Positions 7,533-14,738 of a DNA stretch of 22,176 bases are shown in pieces. The stretch is taken from the NCBI GenBank assembly GCA_016789785.1, contig JAEUQE010000143.1, positions 1 to 22,176 of the forward strand, written 5' to 3'. The position numbers and the translations under genes were made by a program. Within the stretch, counting starts at the first letter, position 1, and each line of letters starts with the position of its first letter. The stretch comes from Bryobacterales bacterium (lineage in GTDB: Bacteria; Acidobacteriota; Terriglobia; Bryobacterales; Bryobacteraceae). The notes under the pieces are model-generated. The model was not told where the DNA came from, searched no databases, and saw only the letters and a program-made list of their open reading frames with translations.

Positions 7533-8939
7533 TTACTGCGCAATCACCCGAGGGAACGTCCCGGTCTGGCCGCCGGTCTTCTTCGTAGCCGTCGCAGCGT
7601 AGGCCTTCTGAATTTCCTCGGGGAACGTTGGCAGCAGCCGCTCGATGCGCGCCTGAATGTCCTTCACAATCGCAGGCCGCTCCGGCGCAATGTCGTAACT
7701 CTCGTCGGGATCATTGCTCAAATCGTAGAGCTCCGGCTTCGGCAGAGGCAGATTCATGCGGCCTCCCGCCGGCGGCGGGCTGTACACCTGCGAGTTGTAC
7801 CGCGCGACATGCAGCTTGTGGTTCCCCAAACGCGCGCATTGCAGATGCACGTTGTCGAAGTAGAGCAACGCCTCGCGCTCGATGGATGGCTTCGCGCCGC
7901 TCAACATCGGCCAGATGTCGATTCCATCGAGCGGCTTTGACGGTAACGCCGCGCCGCATAGCTTCGCTACCGAAGGCAGCACGTCCATGGTCGAGGCGAG
8001 TCCATTGCAGACCTTGCCCGCGGGAATCCGGCCCGGCATGCGCGCAAGGAATGGCTCGCGCACGCCACCTTCATACGTGGTTCCCTTGCGGCCACGCAAC
8101 ATGCCAGGGCTGCCAAGGTACCAAGGTCCGTTATCGGAAGAGAACATGATGAGCGTGTCGCGATCGAGCTTGTGTTTCTTCAACGATGCGAGTAGTTCGC
8201 CCACGCTCCAATCGATTTCCTCTACCACGTCGCCATAGATCCCATGTGGCGACTTGCCCCGGAATCGATCCGATGCGCCCAATGGGATGTGCGGATACGT
8301 GTGCGGCATGTAGAGGAAGAAGGGCGCGTCCTTGCTTTTCTCAATGAAGCGCAACGCCTGCTCGGTGTAGCGCGGCGTCAAGGTCTCAAGCGTCGCGCGT
8401 TCCTCCACGGTTTCCACTTTGCCCGGGACGCTGTGCAGCACCACCGGCGGATTCATGTCGTTGCTGTATGGAATGCCGTAGTATTCATCGAAGCCGCGAT
8501 TGGTCGGAAGAAACTGGGGCAGATGTCCAAGATGCCATTTCCCCACGCACATCGTCTTGTAGCCTTGGGGCTTCAGCATCTGCGCCATCGTCATCTCATC
8601 GTCAGGCAACCCCACTTTGTCCTGCGGGAACAGCACACGCGGCACACTCACCCGAGTGGGATAACGGCCCGTAAGCAGCGCGGCACGCGACGGCGAGCAC
8701 ACCGGATTCGCCGAGAGGAAGTTCGTGAACCGCATTCCCTCGCTCGCCATGCGGTCGAGATTCGGCGTGCGCAACTTGCCGCCATAGCAGCCGAGATCGC
8801 CGTAGCCAAGATCATCCGCGTAGATGAGGATCACGTTCGGCTTGCGCGCCGCGGCGTTGGCCGCAAGGCCGGTGGAAGCGAGTCCGAGTGTGGCCTGCGC
8901 AACGAACTCGCGCCGGCTGGATTGAGGATACGATTTCAT
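7533..8939 (-). CDS. Tat-exported arylsulfatase family protein
   Basis: A 468-residue type I sulfatase, predicted to hydrolyse sulfate esters outside the cytoplasm. The N-terminus 'SSRREFVAQATLGLAS' is a twin-arginine signal. The mature part begins 'KPNVILIYADDLGYGDLGCYGG', with D42 and D43 as metal ligands. The catalytic motif C81-S-P-S-R is followed by 'AALLTGRYP', so C81 should be converted to formylglycine. Further typical elements are 'GKWHLGH' (about 133-139), 'HIPLG' and 'FSSDNGPW' with the later metal ligands. The C-terminus 'PELYDLSNDPDESYDIA' is the usual sulfatase tail. Length is normal. The substrate could be sulfated polysaccharide or another ester and cannot be told from the sequence. 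A GGGAG lies 15 bases before the ATG. No sulfatase-maturing enzyme gene is in the window. Confidence 0.95.
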   Translation of the reverse strand: MKSYPQSSRREFVAQATLGLASTGLAANAAARKPNVILIYADDLGYGDLGCYGGKLRTPNLDRMASEGMRFTNFLSANPVCSPSRAALLTGRYPTRVSVPRVLFPQDKVGLPDDEMTMAQMLKPQGYKTMCVGKWHLGHLPQFLPTNRGFDEYYGIPYSNDMNPPVVLHSVPGKVETVEERATLETLTPRYTEQALRFIEKSKDAPFFLYMPHTYPHIPLGASDRFRGKSPHGIYGDVVEEIDWSVGELLASLKKHKLDRDTLIMFSSDNGPWYLGSPGMLRGRKGTTYEGGVREPFLARMPGRIPAGKVCNGLASTMDVLPSVAKLCGAALPSKPLDGIDIWPMLSGAKPSIEREALLYFDNVHLQCARLGNHKLHVARYNSQVYSPPPAGGRMNLPLPKPELYDLSNDPDESYDIAPERPAIVKDIQARIERLLPTFPEEIQKAYAATATKKTGGQTGTFPRVIAQ

Positions 8940-8967
8940 AAATGAATTTGATTACTCCCGCCGATCC

Positions 8968-8973
8968 GTTATA
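8968..8973 (-). promoter_or_regulatory. Possible -10 element of the sulfatase gene
   Basis: On the minus strand the sequence TTGGTGTATAACG contains TATAAC about 29 bases before the sulfatase ATG. No good -35 was found. A nearly identical string (TTGGTGTACAATG) lies before comF, which gives some extra support. Confidence 0.28.
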
Positions 8974-9004
8974 CACCAAGAAGCAGCAGCGAAGGGCGCC
9001 GAAT

Positions 9005-9035
9005 CGAGGCATACTCAGTGTAGTGAGCTCCCTCG
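9005..9035. repeat. Imperfect nested inverted repeat upstream of the sulfatase gene
   Basis: CGAGG (9005-9009) pairs with CCTCG (9031-9035), and inside it CTCA (9014-9017) pairs with TGAG (9024-9027). It lies about 65-95 bases upstream of the sulfatase start. It may be an operator or a weak hairpin. The rest of the 8940-9194 gap shows nothing else convincing. Confidence 0.3.
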
Positions 9036-9194
9036 ACACATCGCCGCAAGCCCGTGAAGTTTACTGCCGGCGTGTGGCGCGAGGCTGGACCACGGATACC
9101 TGGAAGAATGCGCGCACAGGCTTGGAATCGCGGCCCTGTTGGAGAAGGCGTTCCACGAGGTATGACCCGCACGCGAAAAGCATGCCGCACAGGC

Positions 9195-10109
9195 TCACGG
9201 TTCAAAGGCGGGACGGGGCGCGTCACACTCAAACACGCCTTCCTTTATCTCCACAACCGTTGCCCCGAGCGAGAAACCCGTGTTGAGCTGAACGCTCAGC
9301 ATGTGCTCCCACCAGAAGATTCGTGTGTCGCCAACCGGCCCCACGGACGCTTCTGTCTTGTAGGAAACCAGCCCCTCGAAGTCCTGGATGTGCATGGGGT
9401 CAGGGGTTTCGAACTCGCTCCAGTCGCCTTCCAGTCCCACCTGCACTGGGGCGGCCAAGCCCGGACCACTGCCGTAGAAGCGGCAAACGGCCTGAGTGCG
9501 ATTTGTCCGGTTCTCCAGAACGAAGTGCGCGGCCGTGCCGGCGCCCAAGCCGACCTCGCCCAGATACTTGATGCGCCACAGGCGGCTCATCGGCGAGGAG
9601 AGTTTACTGAACTTGGGGAGTTTGGGCCTTTTGATTGGCCGGCGGATGATCTCACGAAGAATGATTGCGGGATAGATTGGCCGAGGCTTCGTTCCCCCGG
9701 CAATGATGATACGAACAGCGCGATCCGAGGCATCCTCATCGGACTTGGAGGTGGAGTAGTCTTCGCCCACTGCCTCAATGTCAGACCCCGGCACTTTCGC
9801 CTCTGGCACACCCGATGCGATGAGATACTTCTTCACGCGAAGTACCCGGCCCAGTGACAAATCATAGTTGTACTGACGGTCGCCGCTCTTGCTGGCCATT
9901 CCCCGCAACTTCACGTGCACTTTGTTGGCGCGAAGTAACGGAATCAGTTTCTGGTCCAGGAAGTCCTTGTGCTCCTGTTTCATGAGGTTTCCGTCAATGT
10001 TGTAATTGGCGAGCGTGATGACCGCGATCGCCTCGCTGCCGGATGCCTTGTCCTGCTTGATTGTTCCGGGACCTGTCTCAGTTCCCTTCCTGTCAAAGAG
10101 ATCCGCCAT
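9195..10109 (-). CDS. OmpA-domain protein without signal peptide, with unknown C-terminal domain
   Basis: A 304-residue protein starting at the ATG at 10109, supported by GGAGG at 10120-10124. The same frame stays open upstream to 10340, but that part is poorly supported. Residues about 28-135 resemble an OmpA/MotB peptidoglycan-associated domain: an aspartate-containing 'NYNIDGNLM' start, 'YNYDLSLGRVLRVKKYLIAS' in place of the usual NxxLSxxRAxxVxxYL, then 'DIEAVGEDYS' and 'SDEDASDRAVRIII' for the usual GxGexxP...NRRVei. No signal peptide, lipobox or membrane segment precedes the domain, which is odd for this family. A basic, proline-rich linker (about 137-165) leads to a beta-rich C-terminal domain (about 170-304) with 'GAGTAAHFVLENRT' and 'RIFWWEHMLSVQLNTG' that I do not recognise. 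Such signal-less OmpA proteins could be effectors or structural parts of contractile systems, but no such gene is nearby. Confidence 0.82.
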   Translation of the reverse strand: MADLFDRKGTETGPGTIKQDKASGSEAIAVITLANYNIDGNLMKQEHKDFLDQKLIPLLRANKVHVKLRGMASKSGDRQYNYDLSLGRVLRVKKYLIASGVPEAKVPGSDIEAVGEDYSTSKSDEDASDRAVRIIIAGGTKPRPIYPAIILREIIRRPIKRPKLPKFSKLSSPMSRLWRIKYLGEVGLGAGTAAHFVLENRTNRTQAVCRFYGSGPGLAAPVQVGLEGDWSEFETPDPMHIQDFEGLVSYKTEASVGPVGDTRIFWWEHMLSVQLNTGFSLGATVVEIKEGVFECDAPRPAFEP

Positions 10110-10367
10110 CGAAAGCGTTCCTCCCTCTTGTGTCTTTCGCGTGTTTCCGCGGCGTTGCGGCATGTGCTCCGTTCTCGAAGGTCTCGAATCGAGCGATGCC
10201 ACCTGTCCACGCCAGCGGAAATCGGGGGCCGGATTTCTCACCTTCGTCTTGAGAGAAAGGACTTGTTGGCAGCTTGAACGCCGCGCGGCTGAGACGCCGT
10301 CGACGCCATGGGCTCTCTCGTCCACCCTTTCACCTGCCACGTCGTCATCGAGTAGTAACCACCGTTG
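10110..10367. other. Intergenic region between divergent OmpA-domain and comF genes
   Basis: A 258-base region expected to hold promoters for both directions. It contains the GGAGG ribosome site for the OmpA-domain gene. At its right end it has TACAAT in the context TTGGTGTACAATG (10365-10377), a possible -10 for comF without a clear -35. No RNA gene was recognised. Confidence 0.4.
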
Positions 10368-11222
10368 GTGTACAATGAGAGTTTCAGGGGGTGCATCTTC
10401 TCGAGTAGATGGCTTCTCGAAGCGTTGCCTTCTTCTCCGCCTAACAAGGTCCTTGCGGGCCTGCTCGGGCTCTTGTTCCCTGATGACTGCCGCATCTGCA
10501 ACAGTTCCCTGCGAACTGCAGCCCGGTATCCTGTTTGTCCGTCTTGCCTCGAATCCCCTGCTCCATTACAGGCCGAGTATTTCTGTGCCGCTTGCCGCAC
10601 TCCCTTCGTCACGCCCTTCCCCCTCGACGAAGAGGGCCTCTGCGGACTGTGCCGGCGCGGAATGGTGGGATTCGATGCCGCCTACAGTTACGGCTCCTAT
10701 GAAGGAGCGCTGCAAAAACTCATTCATCTTCTAAAGTACGGTGGTGTGCATACCCTCGCCCGTCCGCTCGGCGGGCTCATGTTGAATGCCTTCCCCAGAA
10801 CCGCACAGATCGATGTGCTCGTCCCAGTGCCGATGCACTGGTGGCGCGTCTGGACCAGGGGCTTCAATCAGGCGGAGCTACTCGCCAAAGAGGTCGCACG
10901 GCGCACTGGGGTTCCCGTGAGGAACGCCGCGCGCCGCAAACGCTCGACGCCGCCTCAGGCTGGCTTGAGTAACAGCGCGCGCCGCAGGAACGTATCCGGT
11001 TTGTTTGAAGTATCGAAGCCCGCGGATGTCCGCGGGCTTCACGTTTTGTTGGTGGATGATGTGTTCACGACTGGGGCCACCGCCTCGGCCTGTGCCGCCG
11101 CTCTGAAGCGGGCCGGTGCGCGCCAGGTGTCGGTGCTTACTCTGGCGCGGGCCGACCGGCGGCTGGAACCGCTTGTCCTGCGGCCAGTGAAAACGAATGC
11201 TGCGGCAAATGGGGGATGCTGA
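10368..11222 (+). CDS. comF: ComF family phosphoribosyltransferase-like protein
   Basis: A ComF-type protein of up to 284 residues, related to type I phosphoribosyltransferases and linked in other bacteria to DNA uptake during competence. The N-terminal half carries cysteine pairs of a zinc-binding region: 'CRIC', 'CPSC', 'CAAC' and 'CGLC'. Then come 'LKYGGVHTLARPLG', 'DVLVPVPMHWWRVWTRGFNQAELLA' and 'RRRNVSGLFEV'. The PRPP-binding loop is 'VLLVDDVFTTGAT'. All are family signatures. The start is unsure: GTG 10368 and TTG 10365 have no ribosome site, TTG 10425 is possible, and family proteins usually begin near 'LAGLLGLLFPDDCRIC'. The coding region carries a terminator-like perfect hairpin at 11015-11040. 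The stop directly abuts the HNH nuclease start, so the two genes form an operon. Confidence 0.9.
   Translation: MYNESFRGCIFSSRWLLEALPSSPPNKVLAGLLGLLFPDDCRICNSSLRTAARYPVCPSCLESPAPLQAEYFCAACRTPFVTPFPLDEEGLCGLCRRGMVGFDAAYSYGSYEGALQKLIHLLKYGGVHTLARPLGGLMLNAFPRTAQIDVLVPVPMHWWRVWTRGFNQAELLAKEVARRTGVPVRNAARRKRSTPPQAGLSNSARRRNVSGLFEVSKPADVRGLHVLLVDDVFTTGATASACAAALKRAGARQVSVLTLARADRRLEPLVLRPVKTNAAANGGC
10371..10376 (+). promoter_or_regulatory. Possible -10 element (TACAAT) for comF
   Basis: TACAAT lies in a string shared with the sulfatase promoter region (TTGGTGTA-Y-AA-Y-G). If it is a true -10, the TTG (10365) and GTG (10368) starts of comF cannot be used, and translation would begin further in, for instance at the TTG at 10425. 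Confidence 0.28.
11015..11040 (+). terminator. Terminator-like perfect hairpin inside comF
   Basis: GAAGCCCGCGGA (11015-11026) and TCCGCGGGCTTC (11029-11040) are exact reverse complements with a 2-base spacer. TTTT follows at 11044-11047. The form is that of a Rho-independent terminator or attenuator, although the short T-run starts three bases after the stem. It codes for 'SKPADVRGL' in a region where ComF proteins vary and does not break the frame. It may lower read-through into the 3' end of comF and the HNH gene, or it may only be a codon-driven palindrome. Confidence 0.45.
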
Positions 11223-11750
11223 ATGTCGAGTCTCGATCGACTTAGAAATCCGGTGCTGGTGCTGAATGCCAGCTATGAGCCGATCAACGTGTGCGCAGTC
11301 CGGCGCGCTTTGGTTCTCGTTCTCAAGGGCGTGGCTTCCACGGAGGAGCATAGCGTGACGAATGTCCACTCCACGCGGCAAAGTTTCCGTGTCCCATCGG
11401 TGATTCGCCTGCTCGAGTACCGGCGGATCCCGCATCAGAGCAGGGCGCTCTCGCGGAAGAACATCCTTCTGCGGGATCGTTACACCTGCCAGTATTGCGG
11501 GAAGACCCTTCCTTCCAGCGAGCTGACTCTCGATCACGTCGTGCCGCGCTCCCGCGGCGGTGACGGCAGTTGGGAAAACCTCGTCGCCTGCTGCAACCCA
11601 TGCAACAACCGCAAGGGGAATCGCACTCCCGACGAAGCGAACATGCGGCTCAACCGCATGCCCCGGCCCTTCACCCTCCACACCAGCCGCCATCTGATGC
11701 GCATGCTGGGCAAGGGGGATGATCAGTGGCGGAAGTATCTGTTTTACTAA
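11223..11750 (+). CDS. HNH endonuclease family protein
   Basis: A 175-residue HNH nuclease. The N-terminal part '[26 protein letters not shown]' is typical of a stand-alone HNH family widespread in Acidobacteria, Cyanobacteria and Planctomycetes. The ββα-metal core is at about 88-135: '[53 protein letters not shown]', with two CxxC zinc pairs (CQYC and CNPC), the DH catalytic pair, and N for metal binding. The ATG directly follows the comF stop with GGGGGA about six bases before it, so translation is likely coupled. The biological role of the family is not established. Linkage to comF suggests DNA processing, but that is inference. Confidence 0.92.
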   Translation: MSSLDRLRNPVLVLNASYEPINVCAVRRALVLVLKGVASTEEHSVTNVHSTRQSFRVPSVIRLLEYRRIPHQSRALSRKNILLRDRYTCQYCGKTLPSSELTLDHVVPRSRGGDGSWENLVACCNPCNNRKGNRTPDEANMRLNRMPRPFTLHTSRHLMRMLGKGDDQWRKYLFY

Positions 11751-11777
11751 TCACCCTGCTTTAAGAGAGGCTTGCCG

Positions 11778-13178
11778 CTACTTACTCGACGCCTCCATCA
11801 TGTAATCCGCCGCTTCCTTTGACTGCATGCGCGCCAGCAGACTTACCGCCGTATGCTTCATTTGCGGGTTGTTCTCCGACCTCGCAATCGCCACCAGAGC
11901 CCGGGCATCGTTCTGGTTATGCAGCGACTCAAGCACAGCCATTCGCACCGATGTATCCTGCGAACTGGAATAGATTCGCAGCAGCCCTTCCGTCACCATC
12001 GCCATGCGCACATTCCCCAACTGCCGGATCCACTCGCGCTTGGCCCTCGGATCCTCCTCCGCCTTGGCAGCCTCAATGAAACGCCCCGCATTGTCGCGCC
12101 GGACCGGGATGGCACGCGCGATCTCCGCTCGCGGTTCCGCCACGGGTTCCGATTGGAGGATCTGCCACAGGTCGGCCTCCGCACCCAACGTTCCCAGCCC
12201 ACGGATCGCCTCACGCCGGAGCACCGGGCTCTGATCCGCGCGCGCAATTGACACCAGCGACGCTCGCTCGCGGGCCGCGGTAAGCCCTCGCACCACGGCG
12301 CGCTTCAATTGGCCATCCGAGGTATCCGTATAAAGCCGGGCCAAAGTCCTGCCTACTTCACCGGAAGCGCCGTATCCCGCATACTCGGCCGCCTTGTACT
12401 GCAGGTCCGGATTGCCGGCGGTGCGAGCCACGCGCAACAACACCTTGCTCGCCTCGGGGGAATTGCTCTGAGCCAGCACGAACAGCGCACGTTCCTTCAC
12501 CGGTGGCGATATCTTGCTCGCGAGAACCTCCTCCACAACACGCACGGCCTTCACTGGATCACGCTGCACAATACCATTCGCGGCCAGCAGTTTCAGATTC
12601 TCATCACGCTCCTGGCTTGGATCCGGCTGCCGGCCTGCGGCTTGGCGCATCTCCAGATCCAGAGCCTGCGCATCGCCGAGCCACCGGCTGTCCGGATAAC
12701 TTCGCTGCAATTCCTCTATCGCGGCGCGGGCTTCCTGGCGGCGTCCCAACTTGTGCAACGCGTATGCCTTCCAGTACAGCGAGGCATCCGCCCGGGACGA
12801 CCGGTTGTCGATCAGCTTCTGGAACCACGCCACAGCATCATCCCATTGGCGGCGCTCCAACGCGAGCTTTCCATTCCGGTACCAGCGATCCTCGGCATCC
12901 AGCGCGTTCGGAGCCTGTTGGACAAGTGCACCCTGCACGGTAACCGGCACGGGGATCCCCGGGGTCTGGAGACGGCAGTCCGGAAGATCGGGATCCGGGA
13001 GATAGTCGGGTTCCGGGGGACCCACGGGAATCGGAGGCTCAATGTCGGGCCGACGGAGATCGCCGGTTAAGGGGATCTCGTCACTGACCGGGCTCGGCAG
13101 CATCGGCTCGATTTGCGCATGTGCTGCCGGCACACCCAGCGCCGCCCACAACACCACCATTACGTGACTCCACTTCAT
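11778..13178 (-). CDS. Secreted TPR/HEAT-repeat protein of a sigma/anti-sigma operon
   Basis: A 466-residue exported protein. Residues 1-22 form a signal peptide ending 'AAHAQ'. A proline- and aspartate-rich low-complexity stretch follows (about 23-75). Next is a TPR-like region (about 95-175): 'NGKLALERRQWDDAVAWFQKLI' and 'ADASLYWKAYALHKLGRRQEARAAIEELQ'. The rest (about 190-466) is a series of HEAT-like helical repeats such as 'VLRREAIRGLGTLGAEADL' and 'VRMAVLESLHNQNDARALVAIARSE'. Both repeat types bind proteins. Its ATG overlaps the anti-sigma stop by four bases (ATGA) and has AAGGAGA upstream, so it is the last gene of the operon. It may sense or scaffold an envelope signal for the anti-sigma factor, or be the main output. 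No enzymatic motif was seen. Confidence 0.88.
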   Translation of the reverse strand: MKWSHVMVVLWAALGVPAAHAQIEPMLPSPVSDEIPLTGDLRRPDIEPPIPVGPPEPDYLPDPDLPDCRLQTPGIPVPVTVQGALVQQAPNALDAEDRWYRNGKLALERRQWDDAVAWFQKLIDNRSSRADASLYWKAYALHKLGRRQEARAAIEELQRSYPDSRWLGDAQALDLEMRQAAGRQPDPSQERDENLKLLAANGIVQRDPVKAVRVVEEVLASKISPPVKERALFVLAQSNSPEASKVLLRVARTAGNPDLQYKAAEYAGYGASGEVGRTLARLYTDTSDGQLKRAVVRGLTAARERASLVSIARADQSPVLRREAIRGLGTLGAEADLWQILQSEPVAEPRAEIARAIPVRRDNAGRFIEAAKAEEDPRAKREWIRQLGNVRMAMVTEGLLRIYSSSQDTSVRMAVLESLHNQNDARALVAIARSENNPQMKHTAVSLLARMQSKEAADYMMEASSK

Positions 13179-13906
13179 AGGCTTTCTCCTTCCCCGCCCG
13201 CCAGTTGTCTTTGCCGTTGCCGCAGTTCTCCAGAAATGGCGCGCATCCTCAGAAGCAGGCCGCTCGCCGCCATGCCACGCCGCAGTTCCTCGGCTCCCGC
13301 GCCGCGCCCCGCATGTTCCACCTCAAGGAGTAAGCGCTCCAGATCGTCGAGCAATTCCTCCACCGCCCGTTCCCCCACCTGGGCCGCGCTCTGCCGGTAC
13401 AACCGGTTGGCTTGCACGAGGTCGCGAACGGTCTCGGAGTGATAGGGAACAGCGCCATCGGCCTCGGCAATCCCAGTCAACAGGAACTGCGACTGCTCCA
13501 GATGATCGCCCACCGCGGTCAGCAGCACGCGCGCTCTCTGCGGGTCGGGACGCCCAGCATACCGCGCAGTCTCCGGATTGGTGGAAAGCCGCCCGGCAAA
13601 GAACGACGCCACAACCAGCACCGCAAGTCCCGCCGCGGCTACCAACGCTCGCCCTGGCAACAATCGCCAACCGGGAAACCAGGACGGACGGCCATCGAGA
13701 CGGGGTTGCAGCTTTCGCCAGACCCTCGACTCGTAGGACGCATCCAGTTCCGGCACCGGGTATCCGTCCACCACGTTGAGTACCCGCTGCAGATCGCGAT
13801 AACGGCCGCGGCACTGCTCGCACGTGTCCAGATGCGACTGGCTGGCGGACGGAGGCATCTCGCCATAGTAGTGCAGAATGAGTTGATCTTCGTCTAAATG
13901 CGTCAT
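13175..13906 (-). CDS. Zinc-finger membrane anti-sigma factor
   Basis: A 243-residue single-pass membrane protein, likely the anti-sigma factor of the upstream ECF sigma gene. The N-terminal cytoplasmic part has the H25-x3-C29-x2-C32 motif of ZAS (zf-HC2) anti-sigma domains, preceded by 'DEDQLILHYYGEMP'. A membrane helix lies at about 87-106. The extracytoplasmic part (about 110-243) is helical and charged, with 'ARVLLTAVGDHLEQSQFLL' and a leucine/glutamate-rich region near 180-200, and probably receives the signal. Its ATG overlaps the sigma stop (ATGA), and its own stop overlaps the next start in the same way, so all three genes should be translationally coupled. Confidence 0.9.
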   Translation of the reverse strand: MTHLDEDQLILHYYGEMPPSASQSHLDTCEQCRGRYRDLQRVLNVVDGYPVPELDASYESRVWRKLQPRLDGRPSWFPGWRLLPGRALVAAAGLAVLVVASFFAGRLSTNPETARYAGRPDPQRARVLLTAVGDHLEQSQFLLTGIAEADGAVPYHSETVRDLVQANRLYRQSAAQVGERAVEELLDDLERLLLEVEHAGRGAGAEELRRGMAASGLLLRMRAISGELRQRQRQLAGGEGESL

Positions 13907-14472
13907 TTCGCGGCTCCCATTACCAGCGGTTCCAGCGACCGCCGCAGTTTTCGCACCGCCCGGAAGATGCTGTTCTTCGTTGCGCTCTCCCCCACCCCGA
14001 GCGTGCCGCCGATCTCCTCGATCGACAGCCCCTCGAAGTGGCGCAAAACGAATGCCGCGCGTTCCTGCTCGGAAAGCTCATCCATCGCCTCACGGAGTTT
14101 CCGCTTCACCTGATCGGCGTACACCAGGCGGTCGGCGGCTGGGCCGGTGGCCCTCAACTGGTCGAACACCGTTGCTTGGTCGTCCTCGCGCGGCTGCTCC
14201 ACTCGCTTGCGCGACCGCAACAGGTCGAGCGCATAGTTCGCGGCGATGCGGTAGACCCAGGTATGGAACGCGGCACGGCCGTCGTAGCGGTCCAACTGTT
14301 TGAAGGCTCTCAAGAAAGTCTCCTGCACCACATCCTCGGCGTCCTGTTCGTTGCCGGTCAGCCGGAAGGCGAGACGGTATACGCTCCGGCTGTGCCTCTC
14401 CACAAGCACACGAAATGCGTCTCCATCGCCTGCCCGCGCCCGGTCGACGGCGGCCGCCTCCGTTTGCTCCAT
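13903..14472 (-). CDS. ECF RNA polymerase sigma factor
   Basis: A 189-residue sigma-70 family protein of the extracytoplasmic function type. The sigma-2 region is at about 22-90, with 'LVERHSRSVYRLAFRLTGNEQDAEDVVQETFLRAF' (core and -10 binding) and 'FHTWVYRIAANYALDLLRSRKR'. The sigma-4 region is at about 130-182: 'LSEQERAAFVLRHFEGLSIEEIGGTLGVGESATKNSIFRAVRKLRRSL', a helix-turn-helix for the -35 element. There is no sigma-3 domain or long C-terminal extension. It heads a three-gene operon with the anti-sigma factor and the HEAT/TPR protein. It probably regulates its own promoter, but I could not place a confident site. Confidence 0.95.
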   Translation of the reverse strand: MEQTEAAAVDRARAGDGDAFRVLVERHSRSVYRLAFRLTGNEQDAEDVVQETFLRAFKQLDRYDGRAAFHTWVYRIAANYALDLLRSRKRVEQPREDDQATVFDQLRATGPAADRLVYADQVKRKLREAMDELSEQERAAFVLRHFEGLSIEEIGGTLGVGESATKNSIFRAVRKLRRSLEPLVMGAAK

Positions 14473-14738
14473 TCAGACGTTAGACTCCGGCCACACCCGA
14501 GTGGTTAGTTTGGTGAGTTAGGTCCCGATGGCTTGGCCCGGTTCTTGCGCTTAAATCGGTCCGGGCCGGGTGGCTACAGTCGGGACTGCGACCAGTGGCA
14601 GAAGGATTTGACGCTCGATCAAGTCCCGGAATCCACTCGCAAGCACCGCCCGCGCTGAGGCCGTTGCGGTCTCGTCGACGAGCGGTGAAGCGCGGTTGTG
14701 ACCCCGCGGGAGCCTGGCGACTCCCATCACACAAAGAC
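14473..14738. other. 266-base leader region upstream of the sigma operon
   Basis: No gene is supported here. It should hold the promoter of the sigma operon and the 3' end of the DUF1501 transcript. Its main feature is the nested inverted repeat at 14522-14586. No canonical ECF promoter could be assigned. Confidence 0.5.
14522..14586. repeat. Nested inverted repeats upstream of the ECF sigma gene
   Basis: Outer arms GTCCCGA (14522-14528) and TCGGGAC (14580-14586) enclose inner arms GGCCCGG (14535-14541) and CCGGGCC (14561-14567). Each pair is an exact 7-bp inverted repeat, and the nesting permits one extended structured RNA or a composite operator. It starts about 50 bases before the sigma ATG. 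No T-run supports a terminator. Confidence 0.5.

Noticed and set aside
9054..9857. 267-codon frame on the plus strand
   Set aside because: It is opposite the OmpA-domain gene, which has a ribosome site and a recognisable domain, while this product shows none.
10110..10340. 77-residue N-terminal extension of the OmpA-domain protein
   Set aside because: It has no ribosome site and no signal peptide, and the strong GGAGG before ATG 10109 decides against it.
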